Source: Gnetum montanum | Lineage: Eukaryota > Streptophyta > Gnetopsida > Gnetales > Gnetaceae | Assembly: GCA_015680685.1 (NCBI GenBank) | Contig: MNCI01008925.1 | Span: forward strand, 804,671 to 868,670 | Length of the DNA stretch: 64,000 nucleotides | Direction: 5' to 3' | In this document: positions 57,926 to 64,000 of the stretch, piece by piece | How the letters are laid out: each line of letters begins with the position of its first letter | How positions within the stretch are numbered: position 1 is the stretch's first letter | Translations under genes and position numbers: made by a program | Notes under the pieces: model-generated | Seen by the model: only the letters and a program-made list of their open reading frames with translations | Database searches by the model: none | Told to the model about the DNA's origin: nothing

Positions 57926-59715
57926 ATTGAGGAAACTCATGCCAACAACCGTGGCATAGACTCATTGGAACGTTAGCATCGCCAACTTCCACCCCTCAAC
58001 TTAAGATCATCAATTCGGAGAAGTTGGAAACTTCTTAGAAATTCGAATAGGCACTCACTATTTCGGATCTCTCCCTTACAACTCAGTCATGGGGGAGATG
58101 GCCACCTATGCTAACCATATGGGGCCCTTAGTTCTTTTTTAGTTTTTGTTTTACACATTTTTATTTTACACATTTTTGTTTTACACGTTTTTGTTTTACA
58201 AATTTCTTTAACTTTTCTAATTTTTGTTTTACACTTTCTTGAACTTTTCCTGTTTTTGTTTTACAACATCATTATACCTTTTTTCTATTTTGTGTGTGTG
58301 TGTGTGTGTGTGTGTGCCATCCACCATGTAAGTTCATCTCCCAATAAGTGTTCAGGTTGATGGGATGAACTATTTTTCATTAATTGCTAATGTTTGGTTT
58401 TTACCTTTAAGTTCCAATGTTGATACTAAGGTATGTCTCTTTTGATATGGTAGGCAATGAGATCACTTCATCCATCCATCCATCAAAGTCCATGGTTTCC
58501 TTTGGCTTGGAAATGTACAGTTTCCTTCCAATAAGAACTTTAACGAATCAATGACTGGGTATTTCTCAAACCAAGGAAGGACTCAAGGATTGCAAAGGGT
58601 GTGACTTCAAGGGAACTTGGTGCTCTTGTGTTGGTCATTCACTTGGGTGCTTGGTTGTTTTCTTCTTGAGTTTTCTTACCGTTTCAATGTGAACCAATAA
58701 TCGGAAGTTGAGATAATAAAAATAAAGAATTCTTTGCATGGTGTAGTCCCCACGCATAAAAATACAAAACACACAAAAAGAAGAAGAAGAAGCAAAAGTA
58801 AGGATTCAAAGCACATCCCTTAGATGAAATAAAAGTTGGGCTGCAAGCACTGGTTATGGAACCAAAGTGTTCCTGCTAACTAAGGCCCTTGCTTCCCATT
58901 CTCTCCTTTTTTTCATCGGAATGGTGGTGGCTCTTTGAAGATGCATCCTCGTCATCCAAGTGGATGGTTTAGCCAAAAGAATTGATGCGAAGTCAATGGA
59001 AGTGGTTGGTTTGAGCCCGGAGTTGCAATGAGATTTGCCAAGTCGCATTAATCCTGTAACACACAAGGGGCTATACACCACCTTGTCCTTGGGATTCCAT
59101 TCCATCCTCTTCTTTCCATCCTTCTCTCCATTGTTCACTTCATTGCCGATTGTATCATTAGTGTATATACCTTGGTTGATGCATTGTTTTCTTTTTGGTA
59201 AATTCTTCCGGTTAAGACTTTAACTCTTGTTCCAAAGGACATTCCCAGAGCCTACGACTCTTTGAATGTGGGATTGTCAGGGCATTAAGGGCATGAGCCT
59301 GCTTTGGGGAGGACCCACTGACATTCCTATTTGAAGCATTAGATAACTTCTTTTTCTTAACATTTTGTAATTAACTATTATTTTGTTCATTTCCATCTTG
59401 ACATCCACTTCATTGATGCCATATTTGTCCCTTTTTACCTATCTTTCTTACTCCTTTTCTTTCTCCATTCTAACGCTATCGGAGGTTCGCGATTAGTCAT
59501 GGGGCTATGGGGCCTGATTTTTCGATTTTTCTCCTATGCCCCGAATTTTTTTGTTTTTCTTCCTAACCCCTACACCTTTGGTAGTCATCATCTACATATT
59601 CCCAGGTCCATATCAGCCATACCACAACCTAGCCAATGAACCTACACTGAAGCAAGGTATTATTTACTTAATGATTCAATTACCCTTGCTAATATATGAT
59701 TGTGTTGTGTGTGCA
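57926..59715 (+). other. Element 2 non-coding middle region
   Basis: Same layout as 14107-15815: PPT-like motif (58083-58096), T-rich runs of TTTTTGTTTTACA, a (TG)n run at about 58294-58315, the block GTGTGACTTCAAGGGAAC (58597-58619 region), the block TTTGGGGAGGACCCACTG (59303-59322 region), and a second PPT-like motif (59493-59505). No credible ORF. Confidence 0.5.
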
Positions 59716-59718
59716 GAT

Positions 59719-59805
59719 GGCAATCATACAACAACGGAATGGATCTGGAGCAAACACTTGGAATGGAGCAGCACTGAAGCAGCTATGCAAGGAGCAGAAT
59801 TGATG
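59719..59805 (+). CDS. 28-codon mini-ORF behind a splice-acceptor-like CAG (element 2)
   Basis: ATG follows GTTGTGTGTGCAG. 28 sense codons with GSGANTWNG and LKQL, then TGA, the same length and layout as in element 1. Translation is unproven. Confidence 0.5.
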
Positions 59806-60099
59806 ATGCGCTTACAGATGGACAACGGAAGGTGCAATTTAGGTGTTGGTAGCAACAAGACTCTTCTCTCTTCTTCTCTTCTATTCTCTCTCCTCTTTTC
59901 TCTCAGCTGCCAAATGTGACATGATGTCATTGTAATAAGGTGTTCACCCTTGTTGTCATGAACACCAATCTTGTCAAGTCTTGTAATAATGAACCGTTCA
60001 CATGTCATTCCATTAGTTCCATTTCCCCTAATAATCCCATACCTACCTAATATTATTATAAGGAACTTGAGGACGAGTTTTCATTCAGTCATGGGGGTA

Positions 60100-61035
60100 T
60101 GATGAGACGCGAATTGCACAGGCCGCGATATCGCGCCGTTCCCTGCGATATCGTGTACACGATATCACGGTCCGCTGCCAAATCTATAAATAAGAGGCAG
60201 TACTCCCCTCATTCAACATCCTAGGTGTAAAGTAGCGAAGCTCTGGCGGATTGATCACCCCAGAGATAGAATATTTTCCATGTGCCCGCAGTAGGAGTTC
60301 CCCGAGTGAACGGTTCTTTATTCGAGCAGCTTTGTACCTAAACACAAGTTGTGTACGGAAGTAAAGACGAGCTTTGTGGATAAACCTTGCAGTGCATGGA
60401 TAGGTTTAATTAATGTTATTTATTGCTTTCCTAGTAACGTGGCATAAGTACGACTTGGTTACGAGTGTTGATGAACGTGTACGGCTAGCCAAGGAATCGG
60501 CTACTCATCGCGAGTAGATTCTCTCACCCTTTCCTCCTAGAACGTGGGACAAGTACGACTTGATTACGAGCATCTACAGATGTGTACAGCTAGTCAAGGA
60601 ATAGGCTTCTTGTCACACTTAGGTTAGTTAAGTGCCTCAGTACGACCGCTTCGAGCACGTGCGTTACGTGTGGTGATCCCAGTAACAATTGGCGTTTGGT
60701 AGCCATAGTTGCACTGTTCAGGGTGTGTACGATAAGTGGGAACGGATGTTGAAGCTAGTTAATTTAGAATTAGGTCCTTAGTTAGAGTTAGTTAGTCTCT
60801 CAACCCTTCACCTCATAGCTTAGGAGATAAACCATAAAATACCAAAAAAATCATATACCTCGGACTTACTTAACCATACACCATGACAACAAAAAGTAAG
60901 TTTGGGAAGACAACGAATGATTAACCCCAAGTGTTTCTTGTGGCATTTAGGCATTTAGTTTGCGAAGTTCGACCGGATCGCATGTGCTACACTCGTTTTG
61001 TATGGTTGAGTGTAGGGGTACCTCGCCACTCATCA
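60100..61035 (+). mobile_element. Element 2 3' LTR
   Basis: TGATGAGACGCG after TCAGTCATGGGGGTA, ends CACTCATCA. TATA TCTATAAATAAG near 60183-60194. It contains an internal direct duplication ('ctagtaacgtgg.ataagtacgactt' at about 60430 and 'ctagaacgtgggacaagtacgactt' at about 60537). Confidence 0.5.
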
Positions 61036-61040
61036 ACAAG

Positions 61041-61586
61041 CATTTTCACTCTTAATCCTTGCTAACTTTTTTTTTATATATAAAGAGGAATTCTCTTTAG
61101 ATATCAAGAATTTGTTGGCGCATTTAGAATTAAAAGGATTAGCAAAGGATTAAGAACTTATTGAATAATATTTCATTTGTGCTTATTGAAAACTATCATT
61201 ATTTATCTTTTCTAAAAATTGTTGTTTCTTTTCCTCATGAACAACTTTTTTATTAACAATAGGATAGCTTTTAGTACTATGGCCTTTATGATGATAATAG
61301 TTGCAACATCCTCACAAATTATAGTATGTAATTTTCTGGGAAAAATACTATTTACCAACCTTGAGTTATAATTCTATCTTCCTTTGTAATAAATTAATTT
61401 TTACAAAATAAGATGTGCACTACATACCATCTGATAATGTTTTTAACCATTTCTCTAAGATTGTGCTAATGTTACTAATAATTTTTCTCTTAACACTTTG
61501 AAAAATAAGAGAGCAATTATTTCATTCAATTCAATAAGGAATTTTAGAGTAATAAGAAGAATATGGATCAAAATCCACTTTTATTC
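61041..61586 (-). pseudogene. Minus-strand LINE relic, probable ORF1 zinc-knuckle region
   Basis: It continues the LINE upstream of the endonuclease once element 2 is removed. The translated minus strand near 61330-61270 reads CCNYYHHKGHSTKSYP, resembling a decayed CX2CX3GHX4C knuckle of LINE ORF1 proteins. Stops throughout. Moderate confidence. Confidence 0.5.
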
Positions 61587-61591
61587 CTAAG

Positions 61592-62515
61592 TAATGAGTT
61601 GCATTCTATCAGTTGCGTTGAAGAAACCTCATTGACACAGCCTTGTTGACGAGGCCTAGTTGATGCATCATATCATGCGTCGACGTGGCCCCGTTGACAT
61701 AGTGCCTATAGTCAACTATAAATATGTGTTTGTCATCATATTTATAGAAAGTAGAGATTGTAGTTGCAGTGGAGCTCTTGCATTTTTTCCATTTGAAAGT
61801 TAGAATTTTTTCCCCGAGTGCCCACAGTAGGAGTCATTGAGTGTACGGATCTTTATTCGAGCATTATTGTACTTGAGCATGACAATGTGTGCGGCAATAA
61901 AGATGAGCTTTCTAATAAATCTTGCAACACTTTGGATAAATTAGCTATTTCATTTATGCATTTAATGTTTTCAATTATCTTTTAAATATTTTTAATTATT
62001 TATTAATTATTTTCTAATTATTATGTTAATGAAGCAATTAAGCCAGATAGAGTACACACATAAGTATGACCGCTTCAAGCATAACACGTATTCGCTTGGT
62101 AATCTTAGTAGAGTTATTGCTTGGTACACCTAGTAGCATAGTGCTTGGTCACTCAGTAGTGGATACATGGGTTTAGGACATGTACAGAAAGTAGGATCAA
62201 ATGCTTATGTTAGGGTTAGTTAAATGCTACTTAATTAGTCAACTTTGATTAGTTAATTAAAATTCCTTTTATCCACATTTTGAGCACCAACTTATAAAAC
62301 ACAAAATGATCAAAATTGAATGCCTCAATTACACTTAACCATACCAATGAACATCACAAGTGTAATTGGAAAGACAACGATTGACCTTAAGGTTAGATTC
62401 ACTTCCTAAAGGACTAGGGCACTGAAAATGATAGAGTTTGCAGAATTCAACTGGATCACGCATGAATGCTTCGTGATTTGTATAGTTGGGTGTAGGGGTA
62501 CCTCGCCGCTCATCA
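61592..62515 (+). mobile_element. 5' LTR of element 5 (A/B subtype)
   Basis: Probable start TAATGAGTTGC (mutated TGATG), end CGCTCATCA followed by a PBS. TATA ACTATAAATAT near 61716-61726; AATAAAGATGAGC in R. U3 carries GTTGACG/GTCGACG words. CTAAG (61587-61591) would be the TSD; the other end is outside the window. Confidence 0.5.
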
Positions 62516-62516
62516 T

Positions 62517-62534
62517 TGGCATCATTGCTGAGGA
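62517..62534 (+). other. Primer-binding site of element 5, tRNA-Asp type
   Basis: TGGCATCATTGCTGAGGA, a decayed tRNA-Asp complement (transitions only), one base after the LTR. Confidence 0.5.
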
Positions 62535-62663
62535 CTTTGTTTGTGGAATGTGTGCTATTTAGGTTTAAGTGAATACCATTAATATCATTGTACGAATCTC
62601 AAGGTCAATATCATTCCGACTATAAAAGCACACTAACAATTTTGTTTTGCTTTGTTTTGCAAA

Positions 62664-63436
62664 ATGTCTTCTTCTTCTTGCAAGCATCAAGATACCAAAC
62701 CACTAGTCCCACAAGAATGCAAGGTGATATACACTCATCTAGATGAGTTTGTGCCAAGCTTCACCTTCATCCTACATCAAGATGAACATCTGTAATGGCA
62801 TGATATGGAGGGTAACGTTGTCTTGTCCCCCAATTGATCTATGCCCTAAATGCTATTCAAAACCCTAAGAACTTAGGTATAGTAGACCTTCACAAAGAAT
62901 ACGTTGTGGATGGATATGACACTTGAAACTACTATCCCAATAAAACATAACAAAAATGAGATCAACGTCAGGAGAAACTCTATGAAGCTACAAAGGGAAA
63001 ACATTTCACCAATTCCTTGTTCCTACTAAATCAAGATGACAATGAGGATCCTCCCTTGGAAGGTTCTCAGCATGAAGATTCTTCACCCCCTATTATAGAT
63101 GGCGAGGGTGTGAACCTAACCTTGCGATTCACTATTCATAAATTGGGTTCAAGAAAAAGTGATAGCCAAGGTAGGGACTCGGGTAAGGACCATAATAGTA
63201 AGGGATCTAAGGATGGTGATCGTAATAAACATAAGAGTGGTGGAAAATACCACACTGGAGATGGAGGTCCACCTTCCTCTTCATTTAATTCTAAACATTC
63301 ATCTTCATCTAATAGTTCTCATGGAAGTTGCCATCAAAACAACTATGATGAAGGTGATCACTGAGATAATAACGACTATGAAGGCCACCAAAATTGAAAG
63401 TGTGGTTGAAACCATCATCGATGCAATGATGATGAT
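62664..63436 (+). pseudogene. Element 5 gag N-terminal part
   Basis: ATG 62664 (MSSSSCKHQ) leads into HLDEFVPSFTFILHQDEHL, the N-terminal block shared with elements 1 and 2. Stops follow. From 63017 a 115-codon segment is rich in Ser, Lys, Asp and His (the linker region). The gag is interrupted at 63436 by another LTR, so the core is not in this window. Confidence 0.5.
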
Positions 63437-64000
63437 TGATGAGTCACCAAAGAAGCAACTTGTTATTAGCCCCTCGATATCGGACACACGATATTGGATG
63501 GGCCAAGCAACATCAGACATGTGATGTCGGAGCCTATCTCATTGGCTATAAATAAGAGACAAGGATGCTTGGTCTTGGGGGGTAATTTTTAGTATTTAGT
63601 CAAACTCTTGCAGTTTTTCCCTTCCAGAGTTAGAATTATTTCTGAGTGCCTGCAGTAGGAGTCATAGAGTGAACAAATCTTTGTTCGAGCATTGGGTACC
63701 TGAGCACACCTTATGTTCAGAAATAAAGACGAACTTTGTGATAAACCTTGCAACATTCAGAATAGCTTAATTATTGCGTTTAATGTTGTTTATTGTTAGT
63801 TGATGCTTTTAGTATTTAATTAATGTTATTTTCATAGAATTATTAATTATCAATTATCAATAAATTAGCACACTCAGCATGACCACTTTGAGCATACATG
63901 GAACACTTGCTAACCCAATAACGACTAGCATTTGGTAATCCCAATAGTGCTACACTAGTTCAGGATGTGTTCGGAGAGTGGGAACGGATGTTGGTGATAG
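63437..64000 (+). mobile_element. LTR of a further Athila-like element or solo LTR, cut by window edge
   Basis: TGATGAGTCACC at 63437, U3 with GATATCGG and GATATTGG words, TATA GCTATAAATAAG near 63546-63557, AATAAAGACGAAC in R, and the usual U5 phrases. It is inserted in the gag of element 5. Its end lies past base 64000, so solo versus full length cannot be decided. Confidence 0.5.

Larger units (their letters stand above)
53920..61035 (+). mobile_element. Element 2: complete non-autonomous Athila-like element (gag + protease, no pol), TSD ACAAG
   Basis: Flanked by ACAAG (53915-53919 and 61036-61040). Same plan as element 1: 5' LTR, PBS, gag, protease, non-coding region with conserved blocks, 28-codon mini-ORF, PPT-like tract, 3' LTR. 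The LTRs are very similar apart from an assembly-linked gap in the 5' copy, so it looks like the youngest of the family here. Confidence 0.5.

Noticed and set aside
58294-58315. (TG)n run as a functional signal
   Set aside because: An ordinary microsatellite in the non-coding part of element 2; element 1 has a shorter run at the same place.

Overview
The window is nuclear DNA of a seed plant, AT-rich and extremely gene-poor. One intact-looking host gene lies in about 64 kb of layered, mostly decayed retrotransposons. The density of old nested LTR elements, the solo LTRs with target-site duplications (TSDs) and the 2.4-kb intron suggest a gymnosperm such as a conifer. That assignment is an inference, not a proof.

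Left block (1-18282): a nested stack. A Tat/Ogre-like Ty3/gypsy element on the minus strand (gag-protease and one LTR, 1-6321) sits in the 3' part of an Athila-like element A (3' LTR 7224-8084). Element A sits in a Ty1/copia reverse transcriptase (8085-9423). The copia 3' LTR is split by a complete non-autonomous element 1 (9943-16985), and the copia element itself appears to lie in element B (3' LTR 17364-18282). Then 19250-28437 is element 4 on the minus strand (TSD CTTAG). Its 5' LTR is split by an unrelated 3,085-bp solo LTR (25183-28267, TSD GAAAC) that carries a near-perfect 46 x 21-bp minisatellite just upstream of its promoter.

Middle (28443-36098): low-copy DNA with a two-exon LRAT/NC-domain protein gene (30059-33514, plus strand). 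This is the only credible host gene.

Right block (36099-64000): a solo LTR, a plus-strand LINE relic, and a long minus-strand LINE relic. The minus LINE was cut by element 3 (40745-49469, TSD CTATG), two solo LTRs (50170-50978 and 52027-52895) and element 2 (53920-61035, TSD ACAAG). Element 5 begins at 61592, and its gag is broken by a further LTR at 63437.

Elements 1-5, A, B and three of the solo LTRs belong to one Athila-like superfamily. They share LTR ends TGATG...CATCA and a PPT-like CATGGGGGTA, and where a 5' LTR is present a PBS matching tRNA-Asp. None has reverse transcriptase or integrase within its bounds. Elements 1 and 2 carry gag plus protease. Elements 3 and 4 carry a different gag without protease, plus a downstream ORF2 in the position of the Athila env-like gene. 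They were presumably mobilised by an autonomous partner. Several non-coding blocks, a putative ORF2 splice acceptor and PPT-like motifs are conserved between them. The two N bases in the window both coincide with likely assembly joins. [Form note: the original gave no feature confidences; 0.5 is a placeholder throughout, not an estimate.]
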